Positions 15,203-23,437 of a stretch of DNA of 31,073 nt are shown in pieces. Positions within the stretch are counted from its first letter, which is position 1; every line of letters begins with the position of its first letter. The notes under the pieces were generated by a model. It saw only the letters and a list, made by a program, of their open reading frames with translations, ran no database searches and was not told the DNA's origin. Source of the stretch: Ignavibacteriales bacterium (GTDB lineage: Bacteria > Bacteroidota > Ignavibacteria > Ignavibacteriales > Ignavibacteriaceae); assembly GCA_027349615.1 (NCBI GenBank), contig DAIEML010000002.1, positions 1 through 31,073 of the forward strand. Direction: 5' to 3'. The position numbers were made by a program, and so were the translations under genes.

Positions 15203-16720
15203 ATGGAGAAACCTCGTCTAAGCTTCATGCAAATCTGGAATATGAGTTTCGGATTTCTTGGAATACAATTTGGCTTTGCTCTTCAAAATGCAAATGTAAG
15301 TAGAATTTTTGAAACACTTGGCGCAAAGATTGACGCTATACCAATCCTATGGATAGCCGCACCGATAACTGGTTTAATTGTGCAGCCAATTATTGGACAC
15401 ATGAGTGATAAAACTTGGGGTCGGCTTGGAAGACGCCGTCCTTATTTTTTATCAGGAGCAATACTTGCTTCTTTGGCTTTGTTGATTATGCCGAACTCTC
15501 CTGTCCTTTGGTTTGCTGCAGGAATGCTTTGGATTATGGATGCTTCAATTAATATTTCAATGGAACCGTTTAGAGCTTTCGTTGGCGATATGCTGCCTTC
15601 TGAACAAAGGACAATTGGATTTTCAATGCAGAGTTTTTTCATCGGCATTGGCGCTGTTGTTGCCTCAGCACTTCCTTATATGATGACAAACTGGTTTGGA
15701 ATCAGCAATACTGCACAGGAAGGAATGATACCGCAATCAGTTAAGTTTTCTTTCTATATTGGTGGAACAATTTTCTTCCTTGCTGTTCTTTGGACAGTTT
15801 TCAGTTCTAAAGAATATTCACCTGAAGAATTAAAAAAATACAGTGAAGGTTCTGCTATCGATTCTTCTGCTAAACACTTTGATGAAACTCCAATTGCTCA
15901 CTCAAAGTTTTTTAAAAGAGGATTAATCTGGACTTTAATCGGTGCTGGACTCTTCCTTATTTTCGATTTATTTATTTACATGGATTATGGATTAGGAGTA
16001 TTCTTTGGAGGAATTGCTGTCTTCGGTGTTCTTCAATTAATTGTTGGATCAATGACAAAACAAAATAATACGAATAATGGCTTTGTTATTGTAATGAACG
16101 ATCTTTTTAAAATGCCGAAAACCATGGTTCAACTTTCATACGTTCAATTCTTTTCATGGTTTGCACTTTTTGCAATGTGGATTTATACAACTCCAGCAGT
16201 TACACATCATATTTACGGCACGTCTGATACCACCTCGGAATTATATAATAAAGGCGCTGATTGGGTTGGCGTTTTGATGGCAGTCTATAACGGCTTCGCA
16301 GCTGTAATGGCTTTCCTTCTAATTTGGCTTGCTAAAAAAACAAGTAGGAAAAGTGTGCATGCAATAAGTTTAATTTGCGGTGGCCTTGGATTAGCTTCCT
16401 TTTATATCATAAAAAATCCTAACCTTCTAATTATTTCTGAACTTGGAATTGGACTTGCATGGGCATCAATTCTAGCAATGCCTTATGCAATTTTAACTGG
16501 CTCACTTCCCTCTCACAAGATGGGAGTTTATATGGGAATTTTTAACTTTTTTATTGTAATCCCGCAAATAACTGCCGCAGCAATATTAGGGTTCTTTGTT
16601 AAAAATCTTTTTGGAGATGAAGCAATTTATGCACTTTTACTTGGCGGGGTTTCTTTCTTGATTGCTGCTTTACTTGTAATGAAGGTTGATGACATTGATG
16701 AAGTAAAATTGAAATCCTAA
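15203..16720 (+). CDS. MFS sugar transporter of the GPH/SLC45-like type
   Basis: A polytopic inner-membrane protein of 505 residues from the preferred ATG, with about 12 hydrophobic segments. The loop between helices 2 and 3 reads [19 protein letters not shown], the D(K/R)xxxxGRRRP signature of the sucrose/maltose (SLC45, GPH) branch, whose members are cation symporters of disaccharides. A central cytoplasmic loop and a second half with [11 protein letters not shown] support this assignment. The substrate is inferred: a secreted amylase and a second transporter of the same type lie nearby, so maltose or short maltodextrins are likely. It is transcribed divergently from fni and converges on the paralogue at 17305-18768. 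Confidence 0.85.
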   Translation: MEKPRLSFMQIWNMSFGFLGIQFGFALQNANVSRIFETLGAKIDAIPILWIAAPITGLIVQPIIGHMSDKTWGRLGRRRPYFLSGAILASLALLIMPNSPVLWFAAGMLWIMDASINISMEPFRAFVGDMLPSEQRTIGFSMQSFFIGIGAVVASALPYMMTNWFGISNTAQEGMIPQSVKFSFYIGGTIFFLAVLWTVFSSKEYSPEELKKYSEGSAIDSSAKHFDETPIAHSKFFKRGLIWTLIGAGLFLIFDLFIYMDYGLGVFFGGIAVFGVLQLIVGSMTKQNNTNNGFVIVMNDLFKMPKTMVQLSYVQFFSWFALFAMWIYTTPAVTHHIYGTSDTTSELYNKGADWVGVLMAVYNGFAAVMAFLLIWLAKKTSRKSVHAISLICGGLGLASFYIIKNPNLLIISELGIGLAWASILAMPYAILTGSLPSHKMGVYMGIFNFFIVIPQITAAAILGFFVKNLFGDEAIYALLLGGVSFLIAALLVMKVDDIDEVKLKS

Positions 16721-16751
16721 AATCAAAAAAATATTAAGAGAGACATTTAAT

Positions 16752-16826
16752 TTGCGGTGATGGCTCTGTCTGCCGCCAATCTACCGAAATAGATTTAGAC
16801 AGTTTTTCCATCACCGCAATTTTTCT
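16752..16826 (+). terminator. Long structured hairpin followed by a T-rich tract
   Basis: TTGCGGTGATGG at 16752-16763 pairs perfectly with CCATCACCGCAA at 16808-16819. Inside, CTGTCT (16766-16771) pairs with AGACAG (16797-16802), and AATCTA (16778-16783) with TAGATT (16790-16795), leaving a six-base loop. TTTTTCTTT follows. It begins 31 bp after the transporter stop, so an intrinsic terminator is the simplest reading. The roughly 68-base, three-part stem is longer than a usual terminator, so a small structured RNA is possible. Confidence 0.65.
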
Positions 16827-17026
16827 TTGTAACTATACAATTATGATTTTAACTAGCTATCATCAAATTCGATTTCAAAATAGCAATTCGTAAATTTTAA
16901 AATCCAAATAAAACTTAGAATTTTGATTCTACTATTATTAAATTATAATTTATTTTTTCTTGGCATTAACATAAGTGAACCCACTTCTACCCATTTGATC
17001 AAATACCATATAACAAACTATATATA

Positions 17027-17055
17027 TTATTTTTGTTATGCAAGAACAAAAATAA
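17027..17055. terminator. AT-rich palindrome, possible bidirectional terminator
   Basis: TTATTTTTGTT (17027-17037) and AACAAAAATAA (17045-17055) are perfect 11-bp inverted arms around a seven-base loop. With T-rich arms on both strands and convergent genes on each side, it could end transcription from either direction. The low GC content of the stem makes this uncertain. Confidence 0.45.
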
Positions 17056-17106
17056 ATATAGCCTCTGAATCAGAATCCAATTTATTTTATGAAGTATAAT
17101 GTAATT

Positions 17107-17161
17107 TGAATGTACTCTGAATTCACTCTGAATATACTGTGAATATACTGTGATTGTACTT
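17107..17161. repeat. Five 11-bp tandem repeats (iteron-like)
   Basis: Five abutting 11-bp units start at 17107, 17118, 17129, 17140 and 17151. The third and fourth are identical (TGAATATACTG) and the others differ at two to four positions. The period is close to one DNA helical turn, as in arrays that place a binding protein on one DNA face. No replication or partition gene is nearby. Confidence 0.75.
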
Positions 17162-17304
17162 TAACAAGCAATTAAATCCCCTGTATACTCTATTTAATTG
17201 TTAGAAGGATTAAAATATAAAAATAATAAAGGCCTTTTATAATTAGTTACTAATTGCAAATAACCTATGTCATTTTATGTTTTGACCTTGATAAATTTAA
17301 ACAC

Positions 17305-18768
17305 CTAAGCTTCTACTTTATCTTCATTTACAAAAAACCATAAAGCTGCCGATATCGCCAAAGTTATTGTGCTTACAATAAAGATCAAGCTTTTATCTGA
17401 AGCTTTGCCGACTGCCTGCCCAACACCAAAGCTTGCTACTAATTGAGGAAGTACAACAGACAAATTAAATAGTCCCATAAACAATCCCATCTTCGCTTGA
17501 TCTACTTTCTGAGACATAATTGCAAACGGCAAGCTTATCGTCGATGCCCAGCCAATTCCAAGGAATGCCATCAACAAATAAATTATAATTGGCTGAAATC
17601 CAAACAACAACATTCCCAAATAACCAAGCGCCATTGTTGAAATACAAATTGCATGTGTTTTTACTCTTCCAATTTTTCTAGTTATTGGTTCTAGTACAAA
17701 TGCCGGAAGAATTGCGCCGACAGCATTCAATATCAAAAAACTGATTGATACAATTCTTCCCATTTCAATTTGAAGAGAATCAGAAACAGGATCGGTCGCA
17801 GAAATTTTATAAACTTTAAATTGAACATAAGCAAACATATAAACAAACATTGTTTGAATTCCAATCCAAGTAAATGAATGAGCTGCCAGAATCTTTTTAA
17901 ATCCAATTAAATCGGCAGAACTTTTAGATCCTCCTTCAATCTTCTTAAATATAACTTTGAATATGAAAAATATTGTAATTGCAAAGCAAATAATTTCGAT
18001 ATAATAGTTATTCAATTCTACATGAAGAAGTCTCATTGTTATTGCGTATATCGCATAGATTAAAAATCCCCAAAGCGGTTGAATAGAATTTAATATTTCA
18101 CCGAATGATGTTTTAGAAGAATTAGTTTTTTCCTCAGTCGAACTTTCACTTTTCAAAACTCTCGGTTCTTCAATAAAGAAAGTTGGAAGAATAGACAATG
18201 CGATAACAAAAAACACTCCCACGTATATTAAAACATAGTTATTCCAGATTGCACCAATTACATAAGCCAAAACGCCAAAGGTCCCCGAAACAGTTTGCAT
18301 CCACGCATAACCTTTAGTTCGCTCAACTCCTTCATGAGTAACATCTGCAATAATTGATCTCGTTGGATTAAAGCTTACGTTTATTGCAAGATCAAGCGTA
18401 AGTGCAACAGCAATTGCAACACCAAGAATTCCAGAAAATCCAAGCGACGAAGAAATGACATCAATATTAGGCAAGGCAAGAAGCATAAGAGCAGCAAGAA
18501 ATCCACCAATAAATATGAAAGGTCTTCTCCTTCCATTCCATAGCCAAACATTATCGCTAATGATTCCAACAATAACTTGTCCTAAAATTCCAGCAATTGG
18601 CCCTGAAGCCCAAACTAATCCTACATCTTCAATTCGCAAATGATATTTTGTACTAAGTATCCAGCTTAATGCAGAGATTTGAATAGACAACGCAAATCCC
18701 ATTGCTGTTGCCGGAAGACTAAGTATAGAATAGAAAGAATTGGTTAGTTTCTTTTGTATCTCAAGCAT
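17305..18768 (-). CDS. Second MFS sugar transporter of the GPH/SLC45-like type
   Basis: A 487-residue polytopic inner-membrane protein with about 12 hydrophobic segments. It contains VGIISDNVWLWNGRRRPFIF, aligning with [15 protein letters not shown] of the transporter at 15203-16720, and a matching late motif SLPFAIMSQ, so the two are distant paralogues. The family includes proton-coupled sucrose and maltose carriers. It lies 114 bp downstream of the secreted amylase on the same strand, so uptake of amylase products (maltose, short maltodextrins) is the best inference. The stop codon is TAG. Whether it has its own promoter in the 114-bp gap cannot be told. Confidence 0.85.
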   Translation of the reverse strand: MLEIQKKLTNSFYSILSLPATAMGFALSIQISALSWILSTKYHLRIEDVGLVWASGPIAGILGQVIVGIISDNVWLWNGRRRPFIFIGGFLAALMLLALPNIDVISSSLGFSGILGVAIAVALTLDLAINVSFNPTRSIIADVTHEGVERTKGYAWMQTVSGTFGVLAYVIGAIWNNYVLIYVGVFFVIALSILPTFFIEEPRVLKSESSTEEKTNSSKTSFGEILNSIQPLWGFLIYAIYAITMRLLHVELNNYYIEIICFAITIFFIFKVIFKKIEGGSKSSADLIGFKKILAAHSFTWIGIQTMFVYMFAYVQFKVYKISATDPVSDSLQIEMGRIVSISFLILNAVGAILPAFVLEPITRKIGRVKTHAICISTMALGYLGMLLFGFQPIIIYLLMAFLGIGWASTISLPFAIMSQKVDQAKMGLFMGLFNLSVVLPQLVASFGVGQAVGKASDKSLIFIVSTITLAISAALWFFVNEDKVEA

Positions 18769-18882
18769 AAAATTCTCACTTGCCTGTTTAAATAAAATTG
18801 TTGAAATGAATTAAATATACTTCGTTAATTTCTAGCTTAAACTTATTTAGAAATACTTGGATAATTTGAGTAAGAATAATTA

Positions 18883-20715
18883 TCATTTCAAAAGTTGAAA
18901 TAAATTACAAGAATATTCGTCAACTTTTAGATTCGTATTATCATTCAAACTTATAATTTTCCCTGTTAATAAATCCTTTAATTTTTCTCTGCCCGTTAGT
19001 TGATCATTAACGGAATGCAAATCAACACTCATCTTAGAATTATTATTATTCAAAACTACCATCATCTTTTCATCTTTATAAATTTTAAAATAAATAAAGA
19101 CATCATTTGCTGGAGGGAATTGAATTAGTGTCCCAATGCTTAGCGACTTATAAGTTTTTCTTAATTGCAGTAAATGATGCACAAAATTATAAATCTCATT
19201 TTCAGTTTTAGTTCTTCCATTAGATGTAAATGCGTTACGAGTGTCTAATGGAAATCCACCTGGAAAATCAGCGCGAATTGAACCATCGTCTCTGCCGCCT
19301 TCAATTCCAATTTCGGTTCCATAATAAATTTCCGGGATTCCTCTTGAAGTAAGAAGCATCATCAATGCCATTTCGAATTTTTTTATATTGCCGTTAGATT
19401 GCAGCAAAGCTCGAGGAACATCGTGATTATCGATGAAAGTTAAAAGATCATTCGGATTACTGTATATAAAATCCTTCGCATAATCTTCATAAATTGTAGA
19501 TAGATTCGAAGTACCTTTCAAAAAAGATGTATAAGTATCGTATGTTGCATAATCAGTTAACGAAGGTAAATACGAATTTATTTTTTTCGGATAAAAAGAA
19601 TTCTTCTGAAAGCTAGAAAGAAAAACCGCATCTCCTGTCCAGACTTCACCAACAATATTAAATTTAGGATACTCCGTTAAAATTGATTTAGCCCATTTGG
19701 AAAGAAATAATTGATCGCTGTAAGGATATGTATCTTCTCTAATTCCGTCAATTCCAGTTGCTTCTATCCACCAAATTGTATTTTCAATTAAATAATTACT
19801 TAAATATGGATTAGTCTGATTCAAGTCCGGCATTTCATTGGTAAACCAACCTTTGGTTGTATTTATAATTGTGCTTGAATCTCGATGAATATCTGCAAAG
19901 GCAAGTTTATCATGCCGCGTCATTTGATGGTGGTTTACAGTTCCGTTAATCCAATCTTTAAAAGGTAAATCTTTCATCCAAGGATGATCAATGCTGATAT
20001 GATTATTAACATGATCCCAGATAATTTTCAATCCTAAGGAATGAGCATCATTAACTAGTTTTTTGTAAAGATCAAATGTTCCAAAGCGCGGATAAATTTT
20101 ATAAAAATCTGTTGCCGAATATCCATGATAGCTTATATGAGTATTATTTTCTACAAGAGGATTTATCCAAATTGCAGTAACACCTAAACCCTTGATGTAA
20201 TTTAGATGATTTATTATTCCTTGAATATCGCCGCCATGCCTGCCAGAGGGATTATTGATATTATACTCGTTGATCATTCCTTTAATAATATTATTCGATG
20301 TATCACCATCTGCAAAACGATCCGGTGTAATAAGATAAATTACATCACTTTGATTGAAGCCTTGATATCGATCCTTAGAAGAACTTCTGCCCAAGAGTGG
20401 ATAAGTTATTTCATAACTTGAATTCTTATTTTTCAAATTCAGTTTATAAAGTCCCGGTTGAAGATTTGGCGGAATTTCAATTTCAATAAATGAATAAGAT
20501 GAACTCTCGGCGTTATGAACAGAAATTACTTTTAATTCTTTATTTTCAAAATTTGCGGAAATATTTTTAAGATTAGATCCATAAACCATCAACTGTACTT
20601 TATTCCATTTCATCCCAATCCACCAATTTGGTGGTTCAATTTTTTCTACTTTGATATTCTGAGCAAAAGTAAATGGGACTAAAAAAAAGAAAAATAGTAA
20701 AGCTTTTTTACGCAC
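18883..20715 (-). CDS. Secreted GH13 alpha-amylase / cyclomaltodextrinase-like glycosidase
   Basis: A 610-residue glycoside hydrolase family 13 enzyme with a signal peptide (hydrophobic run 6-18), so it is exported. An N-terminal immunoglobulin-like domain (about 20-107, starting PPNWWIGMKWNKVQLMVYG) is typical of cyclomaltodextrinase/neopullulanase enzymes, including SusA-like ones. The catalytic barrel is complete: region I DHVNNH at 234-239, region II GIREDT with nucleophile Asp328, region III VGEVW with acid/base Glu357, and region IV DNHD at 429-432 with Asp432. A short C-terminal beta domain follows. It probably cuts maltodextrins, starch or cyclodextrins in the periplasm for the adjacent transporter. 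The promoter region carries an ACTACCC-type dyad. Confidence 0.9.
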   Translation of the reverse strand: MRKKALLFFFFLVPFTFAQNIKVEKIEPPNWWIGMKWNKVQLMVYGSNLKNISANFENKELKVISVHNAESSSYSFIEIEIPPNLQPGLYKLNLKNKNSSYEITYPLLGRSSSKDRYQGFNQSDVIYLITPDRFADGDTSNNIIKGMINEYNINNPSGRHGGDIQGIINHLNYIKGLGVTAIWINPLVENNTHISYHGYSATDFYKIYPRFGTFDLYKKLVNDAHSLGLKIIWDHVNNHISIDHPWMKDLPFKDWINGTVNHHQMTRHDKLAFADIHRDSSTIINTTKGWFTNEMPDLNQTNPYLSNYLIENTIWWIEATGIDGIREDTYPYSDQLFLSKWAKSILTEYPKFNIVGEVWTGDAVFLSSFQKNSFYPKKINSYLPSLTDYATYDTYTSFLKGTSNLSTIYEDYAKDFIYSNPNDLLTFIDNHDVPRALLQSNGNIKKFEMALMMLLTSRGIPEIYYGTEIGIEGGRDDGSIRADFPGGFPLDTRNAFTSNGRTKTENEIYNFVHHLLQLRKTYKSLSIGTLIQFPPANDVFIYFKIYKDEKMMVVLNNNNSKMSVDLHSVNDQLTGREKLKDLLTGKIISLNDNTNLKVDEYSCNLFQLLK

Positions 20716-20763
20716 TAAGTATTCTCCGAACTAAAATCTGATGAAATATTGATTGTATAACGA

Positions 20764-20783
20764 CTACCCCACCAAATGGGTAG
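20764..20783 (-). promoter_or_regulatory. Candidate operator dyad upstream of the amylase gene
   Basis: CTACCC and GGGTAG form 6-bp inverted arms separated by eight bases. On the minus strand the dyad is soon followed by TTATACAATC, which could serve as a -10 element, so a bound activator would sit near -35. The half-site TACCCAT resembles those of NarL/LuxR-type regulators. This is inference; no such regulator gene is in the window. Confidence 0.45.
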
Positions 20784-20893
20784 TATGAATTCTACTTAAA
20801 ATAAATTTATTACTTATAAAGCTATCTAAATTATAATTTTACATGGAAGCCGACAAATATTTGATTAAATTTAAAGTAAACAAAATTTAATAG

Positions 20894-20908
20894 ATACTAC
20901 CCTATTGG
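20894..20908 (+). promoter_or_regulatory. Second copy of the ACTACCC element
   Basis: ATACTACCCTATTGG matches the minus-strand sequence ATACTACCCATTTGG (20772-20786) at 13 of 15 positions, in opposite orientation about 120 bp away. It may be a second binding site of the same regulator. Confidence 0.35.
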
Positions 20909-21078
20909 AGTGATTTTAAAAAAAATTTTGATCATGCTGTAAATAATTAAAATTTGTCTACTCAAGATTTTTGTATTAATCTGGAAAGTATTTCATCAAA
21001 AATTGGTAACTTTGTGAAGCATAATTCTTGCTTTTCTAATACAATAAAAATATTTTTTAGCCTACTTTTTTAAAAGTT

Positions 21079-21540
21079 ATGATTAAAGAGAAAGATGACG
21101 AACGGGATATTACCGTTAACCGGAAAGCACGGCATGAATATTCGATTATTCAAACTTACGAAGCTGGAATTGTTCTTCAAGGTACTGAAGTAAAATCTCT
21201 TAGAATGGCAAAAACCAATCTTGTTGATAGTTATGCAAATATTAAGGATGGCGAAGCATGGCTAGTTGGTGCACACATAAGTGTTTATGATCAAGGCAGC
21301 ATTAATAACCACGAGCCAACAAGAACTAGAAAATTACTGTTAAACAAAAGTGAAATTAGAAAATTAATTGGCAAAGTAAAAGAAAAAGGACTGACGTTAA
21401 TTCCTTTAAGGTTATATTTCAAAAATGGAAAAGTAAAAGTTGAATTAGCTTTAGCAAAAGGCAAAAAAACTTACGACAAACGTGAAGCAATAGCGAAAAA
21501 AGATTTTCAAAGAGATCAGGAAAGAAAAATAAAATACTAA
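21079..21540 (+). CDS. smpB: SsrA-binding protein SmpB
   Basis: Small RNA-binding protein that brings tmRNA to stalled ribosomes for trans-translation. The 153 residues match the family length. Hallmarks are NRKARHEYSI at the N terminus, GIVLQGTEVKSLR in the oligonucleotide-binding fold, NHEPTRTRKLLL, and the basic C-terminal tail GKKTYDKREAIAKKDFQRD, which enters the decoding centre. The ATG at 21079 is the only sensible start. It leads a plus-strand group with tyrS, pdaD and terC. No tmRNA gene was seen in the window. Confidence 0.97.
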   Translation: MIKEKDDERDITVNRKARHEYSIIQTYEAGIVLQGTEVKSLRMAKTNLVDSYANIKDGEAWLVGAHISVYDQGSINNHEPTRTRKLLLNKSEIRKLIGKVKEKGLTLIPLRLYFKNGKVKVELALAKGKKTYDKREAIAKKDFQRDQERKIKY

Positions 21541-21644
21541 ACTTTATTAATGAATAGATTTAAAAAAATATCTTTTGAATTTTTAGATTATTTTTCTTTT
21601 AATTACATATAAGTTTGTTAATTGATAGCAATTTATTGAGGATA

Positions 21645-22871
21645 ATGACAAAAAATTTATTCCCTACTTTAAACGAACAAATGGACCTCATTAAAAGAGG
21701 TACTTTCGAAATAATTCCAGAAGAAGATTTAGTTCACAAAATTGAGAAATCACTTAAAGAACAAAAACCACTTAACATTAAATTAGGCTGCGATCCAAGC
21801 AGACCGGATCTTCACATTGGGCATTCAGTTGTATTAAGAAAACTTTCACAATTCCAATCTCTCGGTCATCAAGCAATTTTAATTATTGGAGATTTTACGG
21901 GAATGATCGGTGATCCTTCAGGTAGAAATGTTACACGCCCGGCACTTTCTCTTGAAGAAACAAGAATTAATGGACAATCCTATCTTGAACAAGCATCTAA
22001 AATTTTAGATAAAGACAAAACTAAAATTGTTTATAATTCCGAGTGGCTTGGAAAAATGAGCTTCGAAGATGTAATTAAATTATCTTCAAAATATACTGTG
22101 GCTCGAATGATTGAACGCGATGATTTTACAAAAAGATTTAAAGCAGGAGAACCGATCAGCCTACACGAATTTTTATATCCGCTTGCTCAAGCAATGGATT
22201 CTGTAGCAATAAAAAGTGATGTTGAACTTGGCGGAACAGATCAAAAATTTAATTTATTAGTTGGAAGAGATATTCAAAGAGAATTTGGAATTGAACCTCA
22301 AGTAATTTTAACAATGCCATTGATTGTCGGAACTGACGGCGTTGAAAAGATGAGTAAATCTTACAATAATTATATTGGAATTTCAGATTCACCAAAAGAT
22401 ATTTATGGGAAGACACTTTCAATTCCGGATTCGCTCATCTACAATTATTATGAGCTAGCAACCGATATTTCTAATGAAGAACTGAAATCAATTAGAGAAC
22501 AATTGAATGATCCCCAAATAAATCCAAGAAATTTAAAAAGACAGCTTGCAAGAACTTTAGTCTCAATGTATCAAAACGTTCAGGCAGCAAAAGAGGCTGA
22601 AGAAGAATTTGATAAAATATTTATCAAAAAAGAAATACCCGATGAGATTCCGGTGATTAATTTAGTTGAAAAAATAAATGAGATTGGTATTTTAGATTTA
22701 TTAGTAAAAGTTAATCTCGCTCCTTCAAAAGGAGAAGCTAGAAGATTGGTAAGCCAAGGCGGAGTAACTTTAGATAATGAAAAGATAAGTGACATTTCAG
22801 CAGTAATAAATCTTAAAGCAGAATCAATATTAAAGGTTGGAAAAAGAAAATTTATAAAAATAATTAATTAA
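21645..22871 (+). CDS. tyrS: Tyrosyl-tRNA synthetase
   Basis: Class I aminoacyl-tRNA synthetase charging tRNA-Tyr. Class I signatures are clear: HIGH in DLHIGHSVVLRKL, and KMSKS in VEKMSKSYNNYIG. GGTDQKFNLLVGRD is the family tyrosine-site region, and a C-terminal S4 RNA-binding domain (PSKGEARRLVSQGGVTL) is present. The chosen start is ATG at 21645, giving 408 residues, with GAGGA only two bases upstream, a short spacing. In-frame TTG codons at 21615 and 21636 would lengthen it by ten or three residues, so the exact start is uncertain. pdaD follows after 20 bp. Confidence 0.95.
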   Translation: MTKNLFPTLNEQMDLIKRGTFEIIPEEDLVHKIEKSLKEQKPLNIKLGCDPSRPDLHIGHSVVLRKLSQFQSLGHQAILIIGDFTGMIGDPSGRNVTRPALSLEETRINGQSYLEQASKILDKDKTKIVYNSEWLGKMSFEDVIKLSSKYTVARMIERDDFTKRFKAGEPISLHEFLYPLAQAMDSVAIKSDVELGGTDQKFNLLVGRDIQREFGIEPQVILTMPLIVGTDGVEKMSKSYNNYIGISDSPKDIYGKTLSIPDSLIYNYYELATDISNEELKSIREQLNDPQINPRNLKRQLARTLVSMYQNVQAAKEAEEEFDKIFIKKEIPDEIPVINLVEKINEIGILDLLVKVNLAPSKGEARRLVSQGGVTLDNEKISDISAVINLKAESILKVGKRKFIKIIN

Positions 22872-22876
22872 CTTAG

Positions 22877-22883
22877 AAAGGAG
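22877..22883 (+). promoter_or_regulatory. Strong ribosome binding site fixing the TTG start of pdaD
   Basis: AAAGGAG lies eight bases before TTG at 22892, just after the tyrS stop. The nearby ATG at 22896 is out of frame, so TTG is the real start. Confidence 0.8.
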
Positions 22884-22891
22884 ATGAGAAT

Positions 22892-23437
22892 TTGTATGTT
22901 CCATCAAAAATATTTTTTACCAAAGGGGTAGGAAGACATAAAGAATATCTAACTTCATTTGAACTTGCTTTGCGAAGCGCCGGAATTGAAATATGCAATT
23001 TAGTTACGGTCAGCAGTATCTTTCCGGTTAATTGCAAAAGAATCAGCAAAGAAGATGGATTAAAAGAATTGAAGCCAGGACAAATTACCTTTTGTGTTAT
23101 GGCTCGTAATTCTACAAATGAACCAAATAGATTAATTGCTTCATCAATTGGAGTAGCAATACCAGCTGACAATAATCAATACGGTTATCTTTCAGAACAT
23201 CATCCATTTGGTGAAACTGAAAAAGTTGCCGGAGACTATGCTGAAGATTTGGCAGCAACAATGTTAGCTACAACGCTTGGCATTGAATTCAATTCAGATA
23301 CAGACTGGAATGAAAGAGAAAATATTTATAAGATGTCCGGAAAAATAGTTAGATCTTTTAATATTACTCAATCAGCAGAAGGCGATAAAAATGGTTTATG
23401 GACAACTGTAATTGCAGTAGGAGTATTACTTCCATAA
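22892..23437 (+). CDS. pdaD: Pyruvoyl-dependent arginine decarboxylase
   Basis: Cytoplasmic enzyme that decarboxylates arginine to agmatine, the first step of agmatine-route polyamine synthesis. The 181 residues match the PvlArgDC family: [20 protein letters not shown] near the N terminus and [11 protein letters not shown], where the proenzyme is expected to self-cleave between Ser41 and Ser42, turning Ser42 into the pyruvoyl cofactor. [11 protein letters not shown] holds the likely catalytic Glu, and the C-terminal half carries [17 protein letters not shown]. The start is TTG, supported by AAAGGAG. No agmatinase or aminopropyltransferase gene is visible nearby, so the rest of the pathway lies elsewhere. 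Confidence 0.93.
   Translation: MYVPSKIFFTKGVGRHKEYLTSFELALRSAGIEICNLVTVSSIFPVNCKRISKEDGLKELKPGQITFCVMARNSTNEPNRLIASSIGVAIPADNNQYGYLSEHHPFGETEKVAGDYAEDLAATMLATTLGIEFNSDTDWNERENIYKMSGKIVRSFNITQSAEGDKNGLWTTVIAVGVLLP

Larger units (their letters stand above)
16721..17304. other. 584-bp convergent intergenic region
   Basis: No convincing coding sequence is present between the two convergent transporter genes. The region holds a long structured hairpin (16752-16826), an ACTACCC-like half site joined to the palindrome ATTTGATCAAAT (16987-17004), an AT-rich terminator-like palindrome (17027-17055), five 11-bp tandem repeats (17107-17161) and another inverted repeat (CAATTAAAT 17169-17177 with ATTTAATTG 17192-17200). 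It is unusually long and structured for a 3'-to-3' gap in an otherwise compact window. Confidence 0.6.
20716..21078. other. 363-bp divergent intergenic region between amylase and smpB
   Basis: No gene is seen. It must hold the promoters of the amylase (minus) and smpB (plus). It contains a 20-bp dyad at 20764-20783 and a related 15-bp element in opposite orientation at 20894-20908. The rest is AT-rich without clear structure. Confidence 0.6.

Noticed and set aside
17107..17161. Plasmid or phage replication origin based on iteron-like repeats
   Set aside because: No rep, par or integrase gene and no DnaA-box cluster is visible; the flanks are ordinary chromosomal genes.
20206..20421. Plus-strand 71-codon open frame inside the amylase gene
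   Set aside because: It lies opposite the conserved amylase barrel and has no independent support.
22873..23172. Minus-strand 99-codon open frame opposite pdaD
   Set aside because: It is antisense to a well-conserved gene, has no family resemblance and is best seen as a shadow frame.
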